Source of the DNA: Rhyzopertha dominica | Taxonomy: Eukaryota > Arthropoda > Insecta > Coleoptera > Bostrichidae | Assembly (NCBI GenBank): GCA_025024175.1 | Contig: QCXZ01000001.1 | Span: 34,776,942 to 34,840,941, forward strand | Reading direction: 5' to 3' | Length of the DNA stretch: 64,000 bases | Shown: one piece after another, positions 23,071 to 34,000 of the stretch | Numbering within the stretch: the stretch's first letter is position 1 | Layout: the number at the start of each line of letters is the position of its first letter | Position numbers and translations under genes: made by a program | The notes under the pieces: generated by a model | Database searches by the model: none | Told to the model about the DNA's origin: nothing | The model's input: only the letters and a program-made list of their open reading frames with translations

Positions 23071-26000
23071 AGTCGGTTTTAGAGGCGTGGCTTTAATTAA
23101 AATTTCTAACTCATATTTTGAGTTCACTTGAGGACTGATTTAATTTTTTCTTCAGGCATATATAACCGAATTTGATTCTGAAAATTGTGCAACTTCTTCA
23201 TTCAGGATAATCGGGATGATAGCGAAAGTAATGTCATTTCCGTGTAATGCCAAACGTTAGACAGCTAGCGTGATAACAAATGATTATTTGAAATTAAAAA
23301 AGGCTAATTTTTCAAAAAAGCACTTGGTAGAAAGGAAATTTGATACTACTATTGATAATGTGAGAAAAATATGATGTTCCATTAACAAATAAGTTATTAA
23401 TGCTTGAATTAGTCAGAATTGTCACGTAAGTATTCATAAAATTTATGAAATTTCGGAAAATGTATCCGTGATAGAAAACAAATGAGCAAATCACATCATT
23501 CCCAGTATTCCCAGTGATTTAATTCGGAGATTTTCAAAAAAACTCCGGAATGGCGATAATTAGACCAAATGTAAAATTGACAAACTGATATTTAATTTCA
23601 GTGCGAAATTCACAAATGCAATAACAATTGGGGTGTTTTGACAATATTTCTACACTTGTAGAGACAAGTTTCATTCGATCCATATTTATGTAGGTTCAAC
23701 TATACTTTCATTATAGACCTATTTCCGCTTAATGATTCTCCCTGTAGATCGTAAGCTTTAGAAAAAAATCAATTTTCTATGACCTATACCATAAGCAAAT
23801 ACAGTTAGATTTATTTTGTGGCCGACCCTGTACAGCCATAAATCTAATCAGACAGATAGGGGTTGACCACAAGGATTAAACCAATTGTAATGGAGAGTCT
23901 ATAAAATTTTATGATGCAGGTATCCTCCAGTGAGCCAGCGTATTTTTTTTGTTCCCTAATGGTCTTCTATTACTAACACAGTAAGTCATAAATTCAACAC
24001 AAAAAATCGTATTCAACAGGACACCTAACACCTATTATGCACATAAAAGTTTTACAAAAACGGGAAGAAGAGATTAACTACTGTATTTTTAACATCAACG
24101 ACCGCTTTTTCTGTTAGGTGCAGCAAACTAGGGTAAGTAATCAATATTTTTAGGGCAGTGTTTAATTCACAATCGATTACAATCTAAAAACGCATCTTAT
24201 GTATTTGCAGTTGCAAAAAATACAATTTGTTTCTTTAATCAGCCGTCGTAGACCGTAGTAATAGCGCAGTACTACGAAGCTATAGCTTGGATACGAAATG
24301 AAACCCAACTGGTTTCATCGAAAGCGGGATAGTAAATCACGACTTGCCAGGATAACAGAACTAGTTTTATTAGGTTGTCACAGTCATGACGTTTACATGG
24401 TGCACCATGAAAATGTGTGAAATATTTAAAATTAACACGTGGTTTGTATATATAATAAAACATTATTGGTTAGCAACAGAATGCGCCTTTATAATTGTCA
24501 CTGCTAAAATGACCAAACATTTTATTTAGTTGAATTCGTTTAATTCTGATATCACGATGTTTATCTCGTGTACAGTTTATTGTTCCGAAAGTTCAGAATT
24601 ATTGTTGAAGACGGAAACGCAAAATGTTTTATTAGAACACCGACGACGAAAACAAACATATCGNTCGTATCTATGTGAAGTNACATCTTGTGGTATACAA
24701 ACAAAAAGGTGTAATGATATTTGATAAGTAAAGGGACTACAATTTTGTTCTGTAAGTTTTCTGTATGTACTTTTTTATCTTTACATGCAGGTGTCTACAT
24801 TGAAATAAATGCATTGTGTCCTAATCAATTATTGTTACTTTACAAGTATACATTATGTTTTGATCCTTGGGAGCACAAAATACAGAGCCGCGGAATAAAT
24901 ATACCCAGTATGGTTAATTTTTGAATGATTGTAGTGTTTTGTATCCACAATACTTCATTATAAACAACACATAATAATTAACGAGATTTCTATACAAAAG
25001 ACTAACACTAAACAACTTTCATGAGATACGTACGTCTAATGCCCCAGTCCATCATTTTATCACAGCTATATTCATCACTTTTTCGGTTTACATTTTCTTC
25101 GAGCGGTTTTCAGACGGCATATTAGAATCGCGCAGCGTAACTACATCGCATGTTGGTAACTAGGTTCCTGAATTTCATCGAGGGATGCCTCACGATATCA
25201 AAACTGATAAACTTCATTTTCACCCGCCACTGATATGTTTGAGTGCACAAAATGCAACGTATTTACCAGCGAAACAAAGAACAAACCAGCTCCGCACGAC
25301 GCTCGCCCGACAGTAGTGGCACGAGAGGCACATGAGTTTTGTCAGTTTCTTAGTGCATTGAAGCATGCGCTTCGTATAATGGCAAGGTCTTTGTTTTTGT
25401 CAAATAGTCCACATTCAAGGCAAAAAAAGATTATGAAATATAAGAACCGCAATAACTTCATATGTATCCAATAGCAGTATTACTCCGTTTTAAAAAATGA
25501 GATGTGACGATACCTGCCTTGATATGTTTACCATGTAATATAAAGGTAGAAATTTTAAAAAAATCAGCACTATAAAAGTTAGCAAACATACAGATGGTCC
25601 GGTTTTTAATTATTTTATTAGTCTTATTCCTAGTTCAGCAGTGAACATCCTACCGGTCGATAAACATCTAATTCTTGCTATCTGCCATCCGTACTACCTG
25701 CCTGCCGGGACTACAACATCGTAGGTCGTTTAACTCTAACCGTCTTTCCCAACGTCTTTATTATCTTTTTATTTTAATCGGGTGGCTAATGTATTCTTGC
25801 TCGTATGCAAAGCGGTTCAGCATATTATGTAACTTAGTGACACCTGGTGGTGAATTGCCACATCGCATATGAAAGAACTTGTTAGCCGTAGAATTCTCAT
25901 AGCTTTTGGCAGTTTTCTGTGTAAGCATAGGCCTTTTCAGCACTAATGATTTCGATTAGAACATTCCAATAACTTTTGTAAAATTAATTAGTTAAGTAAA

Positions 26001-26246
26001 CGAAATAGCAAGTATGATTACTGTACATCTTGTGTTGTGCTATGATAGTGAATGAATATCTTGTGTATCAAGTAGCAACATCAATTTCAACCTGTCAATG
26101 TCTGAGCAAAAATTATGTTACTCCCACTACTAAATTGGGTACTTACTTTATTTAGAATTTTTGTAATGTACAATTAGAAATTTGACAAAACATTGCTGTG
26201 CAGGAATTGTGAAATATGTACCAGCACCAATAAATAGGTCGAGGAG
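23071..26246. other. No gene recognised
   Basis: AT-rich sequence. A short plus frame at 25235-25474 begins MFECTKCNVFTSE with one CxxC pair but has no second pair or continuation, so it is not called a zinc finger. Confidence 0.45.
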
Positions 26247-26452
26247 GGCACTTTTGCTTACCCTCCTCAATCACCAGATTTAAATCCAGTAGAATTTTTG
26301 TGTGGGGATATAAAAAANACTTAGGTTATGCNACTCCTAATACNATGTATTATGTTTCACTGCAATGAAATATATATAACAATTCCAACATATTCTACAA
26401 AGTTTCACAGATCCAAAAACGGATTGCAGTACGAGGGGCTCACTTAATTACT
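26247..26452 (+). pseudogene. Tc1/mariner transposase C-terminal fossil
   Basis: The frame at 26247 reads YPPQSPDLNPVEFLCGDIK, the block around the third catalytic acid (Glu in this lineage, SPDLNPxE), then is broken by a stop and N's. About 90 bp later, in another frame, QIQKRIAVRGAHL matches the family's conserved C-terminal helix. The N-terminal two thirds are missing. Confidence 0.7.
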
Positions 26453-27164
26453 TTATGAAAATGTAAAATTAACACTGCACTGCAATTTTCTTGNATATAA
26501 TCAATTTTAGATAGATGAATAAAGAATCTATTTTTTCCTCCTTAAGAACACAAAAATAAAAAAGCATATTTTTGAAAAAATCTTATCCGCCTTGAAAATG
26601 AGTTCAATTGGGGGGATTGTTCCCTTGACGGTCCCCCAAAACAATTATTTTAAAAATAAATAAGATTGTAATAACTTCCACTTCCAGTAATAATGACCAA
26701 AATTTGATGAAATTATATCAAGTGTTGTAACAGATTATTGAAAAGTCAAATCATCCACCCTATTTTTTAGGGTAGACGGGCATTAAAAAAAATTACCTAT
26801 ATGGTAAAATGATGTTATTTTTACATAGTTCTTAGATTCCGAGAGGTTACACACATGTTCTGGAACACCCTGAATAATCGGTATTGTTATTACTATAGTA
26901 GTAAAATGAATCCATAAAATTTGTCTTTGACTGCAGCTTCCAAATAGCTGTTAATAAGCCATTTACAGTTTTTTTTTGGTTTTCGGTTTAAACATATTTA
27001 CAACAATTTTTATTGGTTCTGTTATTGATATAACTTTTTACTTTTGTTCCATAGTGAAAAATTTGCACGTTATAATACACCTTTCAACCAATTTTGTTGC
27101 TATTNGCCTATCCAGAATGCTGTNAAAAATGGCGGCTGGATGACAAACATAACCTAAATTACAT
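26453..27164. other. No gene recognised
   Basis: AT-rich. The ggaacaccctgaataatcgg at about 26858 looks like a lone transposon end. Confidence 0.45.
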
Positions 27165-27376
27165 AGAGGTGGGTCGGTCGCGAACGAACTGTTAAAAAGA
27201 ATGGCTCTCGGGTGAGAACTGCGTAAACTGGTTCGTGACATTGAAAGTTTGTCGTTCGCGAAGGAACAACTGTTGTTTCAGTTTGCGAACGAACTATTGA
27301 AACGAATAACGGCTCGCTTGCGCGAGCTAGTTCGCGCGAACTGGCTCTCCAAAACGAACTGTTTTTCCCATCTCAT
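27165..27376. mobile_element. Short GC-rich TIR element (possible MITE)
   Basis: Starts gaggtgggtcggtcgcgaac and ends with the reverse complement of gagatgggaaaaacagttcg. The interior repeats gttcgcg/cgcgaac/gaacgaactg blocks. It is flanked by near-identical host sequence, atggcggctggatgacaaa, at about 27129-27147 and again at about 27392-27410, so either it captured that sequence or the flank was duplicated. There is no gene. Confidence 0.45.
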
Positions 27377-27902
27377 TTAGAGCAATTAAAGATGGCGGCT
27401 GGATGACAAATACGTGTTCTGGACAGTCTAATTAGACTATTGACAAGTAGCAATGTTGTTTTATTTAGACAGTTTTATAAAATTTAAACCGATACTTACA
27501 AACAGACTGTCCATGCAAATGTGATCTAATATAGTTAGGTATTTTTATTATTGTAGATAGAAAATTAGTTAAATGGTGTAAGTATTATGAATTGATGTGC
27601 TCAGTAACAATATTTTATATTAAAAATTTTGTAGTCACCAATTGTATCAAAAAATCGTTTAATTCATATCAAGGCACTTTAGTAATGTGTGCAGCACAAT
27701 CTAAGCAGGACCCTGCAAAACTAGGCAAGCCAACACTGTGTAGCTACTTATGGCCTAGAGCAGGGGTCGGCAAGCCGCGGCCCGCGGGCCACATGCGGCC
27801 CGCGAGCATCTTCTTTGCTGCCCGCGGTGTTTCGTAAATAATGATCTTCTAAACAATCGGAATTATTTTCATTTCGCGCGAAAACCTAAGGTTTCTGATG
27901 AT

Positions 27903-28025
27903 GAGGTAATGCTCAATCTTCGGTGCGTGTTGGAGATTCCACCACGGCCAACACTGGTCAGGTCTGGCCATCTCCCTCATATGCAGTGGTGGAATTTTAA
28001 CGTACCGAAGATTGAGCATTACCTC
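27903..28025. repeat. 123-bp hairpin with perfect 22-bp arms
   Basis: gaggtaatgctcaatcttcg (first 20 bases of the arm, 27903-27924) is repeated exactly in reverse complement at 28004-28025. A second, inner pair, ccaccac and gtggtgg, gives a nested stem. It lies inside the hAT element near its left end, upstream of the transposase frame. It may be a small nested insertion. Confidence 0.85.
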
Positions 28026-28309
28026 AATAATCAATATGCCAAACCTTACCTTGTACTCTGTCATCAGCTAACAAGTGCAACCCACGCGTCAAACTTACTG
28101 GACGATCGAGTGAAGCGTGTCGAGTTATTTTTGTTAAATGCATCTGCGGCGACGCAATCATTTTGTTTTGAATTTCGTTAGGTAAGTGTGTGTGTGTGTG
28201 TTTTTTCCATCACACAACGCTTTTTGCAGAGCTAAATAGCAAGTGTTCAACACAATTGAACTCTTTTATTGCAGAATTTACTTCGGTTGATAGTTCTTAT
28301 AACTATGTG

Positions 28310-29004
28310 ATGGCTTCAAAAAAAGGAAGTTATTGGAAGAAAATAGAGCTTTTAAAGATGCATGGACAGATTTATATTTTTTTACTGATTATAGAGGAAA
28401 ACCGCTGTGCCTAATATGCCAAAAAACTATTGCAGTTAAAAAAGAATATGATCTAAAACGTCATTATGTACCGAGCATAAAGCAAAATTTGCATGTCTTG
28501 TGGGTGATTTGCGACAAAATAAAATTAACGCCCTGAAATCGTCAGTAAAGAACCAACAAAATGTTTTTAAGGTTCAAGTTCAAAGTAATGAATCGGGTGT
28601 ACGTGCTAGTTTAAGGGTAGCAGAAATTCTTGCAAAATCTGACCGACCGTTTACTGATATAGCGAACTAGTAAAAAGTGTGCTTTAGTTATGGCTGAAAA
28701 GGTGTGTCCGAATCAGAAAAAAATATTTGAACATATTTGTCTATCTGCCCGAACATGTACCCGGCGTACTGAAGATTTGGGAAACAATTTATGTCAGCAA
28801 CTTCAGGAAAAGGCACAAATATTTGAATGGTTCTCTTTAGCTATCGACGAAAGTAATGATGTTTCAGATACTGCGCAGCTACTAATATTTGTTCGGGGGA
28901 TTGACGAGAACTTTAATGTTTATGAGGAGCTTTTGCAGTTATGCAGCTTGAAAGGAACAACTTGTTCTCGTCTGACAGATGAGCATTTAAGTGCCATTCT
29001 ATGA
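28310..29004 (+). pseudogene. hAT transposase relic (GTF2IRD2/ZBED-like group)
   Basis: The probable start is the ATG at 28310 (MASKK), after which an A-tract frame shift moves the reading frame to the one containing FKDAWTDLYFFTDYRGKPLC, LICQKTIAVKKEYDLKRHY (a BED-like zinc-finger region; its final His spacing is disturbed). After a stop, a second block (28690-29004) reads FEWFSLAIDESNDVSDTAQL and FVRGIDENFNVYEELLQL, the region of the first catalytic Asp in this hAT group. The remaining catalytic residues and the C-terminal dimerisation domain are missing, so it is non-functional. Confidence 0.85.
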
Positions 29005-29370
29005 ATTTCAGCGACAAGCATGAAAGCAAATATTTCACAAATAGCCAGTGAAATACAGCCTCAGAAATCACACTTACTTGCATGTTAGAGAAAGTTCTTA
29101 TTTAATTTGTCTGTATATTTTTCTCATTGCTCCTCATTGTATACAAAATGATTTCAGTTATTATTTACTTTTTATCATAATCTGTTTGCCATTGTTCCTA
29201 CTTGAAAAGATCATGATCAATAAAATGTAAAAGTAAATATTTGTGCTTTACATTTTTAATAACATCAATATAGGTACCTACTAAAAAATAAAAAATGCGG
29301 CCCGCTTTTACTTAATTTTGTCACTATGTGGCCCTTAACAGCTAAAAGGTTGCCGACCGCTGNCCTAGAG

Positions 29371-29570
29371 CAGCGATTCCACTAGATCCTACTATGACTA
29401 TGAGTNTCATTGTTGTNTAGACTCTTCAGACAGGAATACTGAATGAACTCACCTTTATGACTGTTGCACGACATTGTATTAGGGCTGACAGTCTGCTATA
29501 TTCAAACCATTTGCTATTCTTACCTGAAGAGTCCTAACTAGGACGAAACTCAGAGACAGACGGGAACAAA
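29371..29570 (+). mobile_element. Penelope-like terminal fragment with inverted ends
   Basis: The right end (29524-29570) reads ctgaagagtcctaactagga then cgaaactcagagacagac. The left end (29385-29437) contains the reverse complement of a related sequence (ctgaagagtcta..ganactcatag). The interior of about 90 bp has no coding match. The arrangement, inverted copies of a hammerhead-bearing end, matches the better-preserved fragment at 41915-42385. The hAT element above inserted directly beside it. Confidence 0.4.
29524..29548 (+). ncRNA. Hammerhead-ribozyme-like core (best preserved)
   Basis: CTGAAGA (29524-29530) is the CUGANGA box. GTCCTA and TAGGAC (29531-29544) form a perfect stem II with a 2-nt turn, and GAAA (29545-29548) follows at once. 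Next comes CTCAGAG, which could make a very short stem III. No clear NUH cleavage triplet was identified, so activity is unproven. A degenerate inverted partner lies at 29405-29429. Confidence 0.4.
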
Positions 29571-30269
29571 TATTATTTAATTATCATTCCCTAACTTTGT
29601 TTATTGAATTTTTTCCATTGCACATTGAGCATATTTTTCTAATCAATCTGATGTAAAACTTTTCACAATTATTAATACATAAAATGTCAAGATAGAATAG
29701 ATTTTACCATATGCACCAATTAAGATCATTGGATAAATTGGTATTTCGTATTTACGGTGTAGTGTAGCTGCCCCAAAACACAATAAACAATTATATATAA
29801 ATAAACAAAATAACTAAAACATACAAAATAGAATAACAATTTTTAATAAAGCATGTATTTCACTTTCTTATTATCAAATATGTACAGCAATTGTTCAAAA
29901 ACATTGCTGTTTTATTCTAGACTAATTTGGCATTATTTCAGAACACTTCTTGTAGCATTATAAAGTTTGGTTTTACATTAAATTGTAATCTACACCAAGT
30001 TGCAATGTGTCTGTTATTGTAGATGGCGTTAGTTGTACCATAAACTTAGCTCTTTATGTATTTAAAGAAATACAGAAACAAACTTGTACTTGACCATCTT
30101 TTGCTTTGAATGGTTCCCTGTATGTGACATGACATGATCTATTTCATTTCTGTCCCAAAGTGGCATTAAATGTTGATTATTTCAGATAGCCAGATAGTTT
30201 TAGATCTCCAATATGGTAAAGGCAATGTGTAAAATTACAAATTTTGAAAGAAAATTAACACATTTGATA
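29571..30269. other. No gene recognised
   Basis: AT-rich sequence between the Penelope-like fragment and the Tc1/mariner derivative. If the left-hand canoe exons lie outside the window, this is canoe intron. Confidence 0.5.
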
Positions 30270-30697
30270 ACATACGTCCCATAAGTTTTGGCACAAATGT
30301 CAGTTTGCATATTGAAAGCGTTGATATGTCATACAAATTAGAGCTCCGCAAAAGTACAACAGAGTCATTGTGATGGACGACGAGAAATATTTCATTCTGA
30401 GCAATTCAGAAATCAAGGGAAACTATGGTTTCTATACCGACAACCTAGCAGAGGTACCAAATGGTGTAAGATATAAACCGAAGGCAAAGTTTGCTGACAA
30501 CATTCTGGTCTGGTCTGGTTTCTGGGCAATCGTGTGCGAGTGGTTGGGGACCATGGGCCTTTTGCTTTACTCTAATTAGCTTATAAGACAGATGAAAGTA
30601 GTGTGAATAATAGCGTAAAATAAAAGTTTGGTTAAAATTATCAGGAGGTGAAAAATTTTCAGTCCGAATTTTGTGTCAAAACCTATGGGACATACGT
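30270..30697 (+). mobile_element. Tc1/mariner deletion derivative inside canoe
   Basis: The TIRs acatacgtcccataagtttt (left) and acgtatgtcccataggtttt (right, reverse-complemented) match at most positions, and TA lies outside each (30268-30269 and 30698-30699). The 428-bp body keeps one transposase block and nothing else. It lies in the canoe intron, with its right end 62 bp past the RA2 exon donor. Confidence 0.8.
30343..30579 (+). pseudogene. Tc1/mariner transposase fragment, first catalytic Asp
   Basis: The frame reads YNRVIVMDDEKYFILSNSE, the block of the first catalytic Asp, and then NGVRYKPKAKFADNILVWSG, the conserved strand and WSG turn. After WSG the similarity fades and a stop follows at 30577-30579. 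The second and third catalytic blocks are deleted. Confidence 0.75.
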
Positions 30698-30759
30698 TAT
30701 CTACTGGCCTTTCCACTTAGCTATTATTATAAATGATATTAAAAGAAGAATGTACTTAC

Positions 30760-31008
30760 TTGTATTTGGAGCATTCATCAGTATTGACAATGGACATTCA
30801 TCATCATCTAGCACATACTCAACGTCATTTGCACCAGGTTGCTGGGTCACTTGCACTAAACACCACTGCGAAGGGTCTGCCTTATTCAATCCGTACTTAT
30901 CTAACATCTCACGCACTACCGCACCTGCACAATCCCTCACCGACAGAAGAAGCGTTTTATAAGGCACGTCACGACACAAAGCTTCACCATAGATCTTCAG
31001 GGTGCCAC
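30760..31008 (-). CDS. cno: canoe exon: second Ras-association domain (RA2)
   Basis: This 249-bp exon has acceptor tttgcaacag and donor gtaagt, and is in phase 1 at both ends. It begins GGTLKIYGEALCRDVPYKTL and ends CPLSILMNAPNT plus one base. It contains the RA2 blocks AVVREMLDKYGL, WCLVQVTQQPGAND and EYVLDDDECPLSIL. The acidic DDDECP turn is diagnostic of afadin RA2. The domain's C-terminal strand should be completed by the next exon, which was not found to the left. A transposon remnant starts 62 bp beyond the donor. Confidence 0.95.
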
Positions 31009-34000
31009 CTGTTGCAAAAAGAATAATGTTAAATACAAAACCAAAATTAATAGTATTCAGGTACCTGTGTCTGGTCCACCATCCTTCGACCGAAATTGCT
31101 GTAGTTTCTTCTCCAGCTTTTGCTGCCTCCTTCTCCTCATCACAGCTTCGGGATTTGAGATCGATCTAGTGAATATTGTTTCAGGCAATTCTGCAAATGA
31201 AGTTCGTATGAAATTCAGAAACAATGGGATGAGTATTTTATTTGGTATGGTGATTTGGTGGACCAATATTATTTAAAAATACAAACTTTTGATGCATCAT
31301 TTTAATCTTAAGAAGATATAAAATTTAGATTCATAATTTTGGTACATTCTCATATGCAAGTAGTATGATAATCCTCACTAAATTAATAATGGCGGGAAGT
31401 AGTTTGAAGTTTTAAGTTGTTAAAAAAATGCTTTGGTAGATTTCGCAGCAACTGCATTCAGAAAGGATTTTTGTAGTTTTCAATGGTGATTTCAAAATAG
31501 TGCAAATCACAATGACGCTATTTATTCAGCAAGAAATACTTGTTTAGACACTTTATTTCAGACAATAAGTCTTCCTGGCTGGCACGTTCCTTTTTTGTTC
31601 ATATAACATTAATTCATTGCAACTTTCTTCTGTTATATATATTACTTTTGTTAATTTTTCACACAAAGGGACGAATATCTAACACATAACATAACATAAC
31701 AAACAAAATACGAGTACATCTGACACAAATTTAAAATTACGTGAATAGGTCCATTACAGCTAAGTACAAATTTTGGACTAAAACAGCCTTTATAATAGTT
31801 ATTTATGTAACAAGGCAGTAAAGTGGCACTTTATCGAATGAGTTTGGAAATTGATAGAAGATTGGTTCAAAACCTTTTGTGTGTCACATTTGACGTTTGC
31901 ATTACGATACATTTTTTGACATTTAGGAGCGTTGTTGGCTTAGTTACCAGTCAGGTAAAGTATTTTACTGCCTAGGCAGGTAAAGAGCCACTTTCTCGCG
32001 TTGAATGAGAATGATAAAGTTGTACTTTCGAATGTAGTAACCGAAAATAGCTATTTATGTAACAAGGCAGTAAAGTGGCACTTTATTGTACGAGTTTGGA
32101 GATTGAGAGCCGAGGCGAGCAACCAGACGAGTTACTGGCATGGTGCAAACAATGTTTTTTGGGCTACTACTTTCGAAAGCACAACTTTATCCTATTCAAC
32201 CAACGCAAGAAAGTGGCTCTTTTCCTGCCTAGGCAGTAAAATACTTTACCTGACTGGTAACCTAGGTTATGAAAATGAAAAAACAAGAAAAATGACAGCA
32301 GAAATAAAAATGTAGAATAATAAATGTTTCACATAAAGTACACGAACTTTTGGTTCCCAATGATTTTGTAGGATTCGACATTTTGTTGTAATGTAAGCAA
32401 ACCTTCTCAAAATATTTGTCATTTCTGTAAAAATCAACTTTAATTATTAATGTTTTTGGTAATTTATGTCAAACACAAAATAGTTTAATATTAGTTTTCT
32501 TTACGTTATTGAAAATTTTTATGCAGTGGTCGAAATCCTCTTTGGTTCGTTCACCATGCTTCTTCACTTTTTTAATTTTAAGTCTTTATGCTTATAAAGA
32601 ATAGTTGTGTGTCACAAATAATTATTTTACCTAATTTATCATAAATATCTGTTAAAGTCAGACAATCAGGCTACAAGAAATCTAGTCATGCATAGTACTC
32701 GCAACTGTGAAATACTATCATTCAAAGTTACTCTACCTGTGTAAAGTTTTTCAGCAACCCCATCCTTTTCATTGACGTCACCGTTCTCGCTTTTCAACTT
32801 TAAAGATTTTTCCTGTTTCTTGAGTTGCTTCTTTTCTCGTCTTGACAGTTTTCTTCTAAAGCTGGCATTTGAATCTGTTAGGCCGACTGAATTCACCTGC
32901 AAAAATAGGCATATGATGTCAGAATCATATTTGAAATTCAAGAATTCTTTTAATAACAATTGATATAAATTACAAATGCACTCATAACCCTTTTCTGTAT
33001 TCAGTTAGCACTATGTATTTAAAATTTTTACAATAAAATTTGTTTTCACAGTCAACCCAATGTTATAAAATTACAATACTCATTTATTGTTAAAACGAAA
33101 CAGAGCTTAAATAAATACTTACAGTTTTATCATCCACATTTTTAAGCAAAAATCTTCCTTCTCTGTCGTCAACATGCCAGTTTAATTGCACTAACAGAGG
33201 TTTTTCATCGGGAGACATTTTTCGTTCTGGGCAATTTTCGTGAAGCTCATAAAGAGCATACGATGGTACAGACAGCATACGCATGTCAGGTCGAAATTTC
33301 TCTACTAAAGTACCTATCACATCTTCAACAGTGGCATCTGAAGCAACCCTAATGCATTTTGTTGCGACCTTCTGTCCTGAATCTTGGAAGTAGAAGCGCA
33401 TAACCCCATGGAATTCTAGATCCTGAAAGAAGTAAGTAGAAAAAAATTACGATTATGAATACAATTTTATTTTAATAGACAGATTGCTTTAATTATGGAT
33501 CACCATTTTGCAAAGCTGTAATCATAATATAATGGCTTCAACACATCAATAAATAACAAATAAACCCTAATATAAACAACAGATTAATAATATACAACAA
33601 TCAAAATGACATGTGGCATTTATAATATAAATAATAAGGATATAATTAAAATTATTTGGTACATCTGAATTAGACTATGTTGGTTTTTAGTTTAGGAAGT
33701 AGCATAATGTCTGAATTTTTAAATTAATTGGTAGATACAGATATATCCTAAATAAATGTAAATAGTATAACATCTTGTAATATTCTGCGTTATACGAGGG
33801 CTGATCTCTTTCTGTTGAGCCTCATTAGCAGGCTGTGATATTTTGACATATATTTTAATGTGACATTTTAACCTTGCGTTTCATAAGCTCAGTGCCAGCA
33901 AGAATTCAAAAATATCTTACATCTTTTTAATACCGAAGTTTAATCAGTTGGCTGCAGCAAAAATTATGGAATTCAATAAAGAGCACTATCGTGCAATAAT

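Larger units (their letters stand above)
27761..29362 (+). mobile_element. hAT element with 8-bp target duplication, decayed transposase
   Basis: The TIRs are caggggtcggcaa on the left and, reverse-complemented, cagcggtcggcaa on the right. The flanks are gcctagag (27753-27760) and ncctagag (29363-29370), an 8-bp target duplication as for hAT elements. Both ends also carry gcggcccgc motifs. The body contains two remaining transposase blocks (28310-28536 and 28690-29004) and lacks the C-terminal dimerisation region. At 1.6 kb it is a truncated, non-autonomous copy. A 123-bp hairpin lies in the 5' part. Confidence 0.9.

Noticed and set aside
25235..25474. Frame starting MFECTKCN, zinc-finger-like
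   Set aside because: Only one CxxC pair; no matching Cys/His pair follows.
1..30759. Search for downstream canoe exons (FHA, dilute, PDZ)
   Set aside because: No minus-strand segment with recognisable motifs was found by eye; small exons could have been missed, so absence is not claimed.
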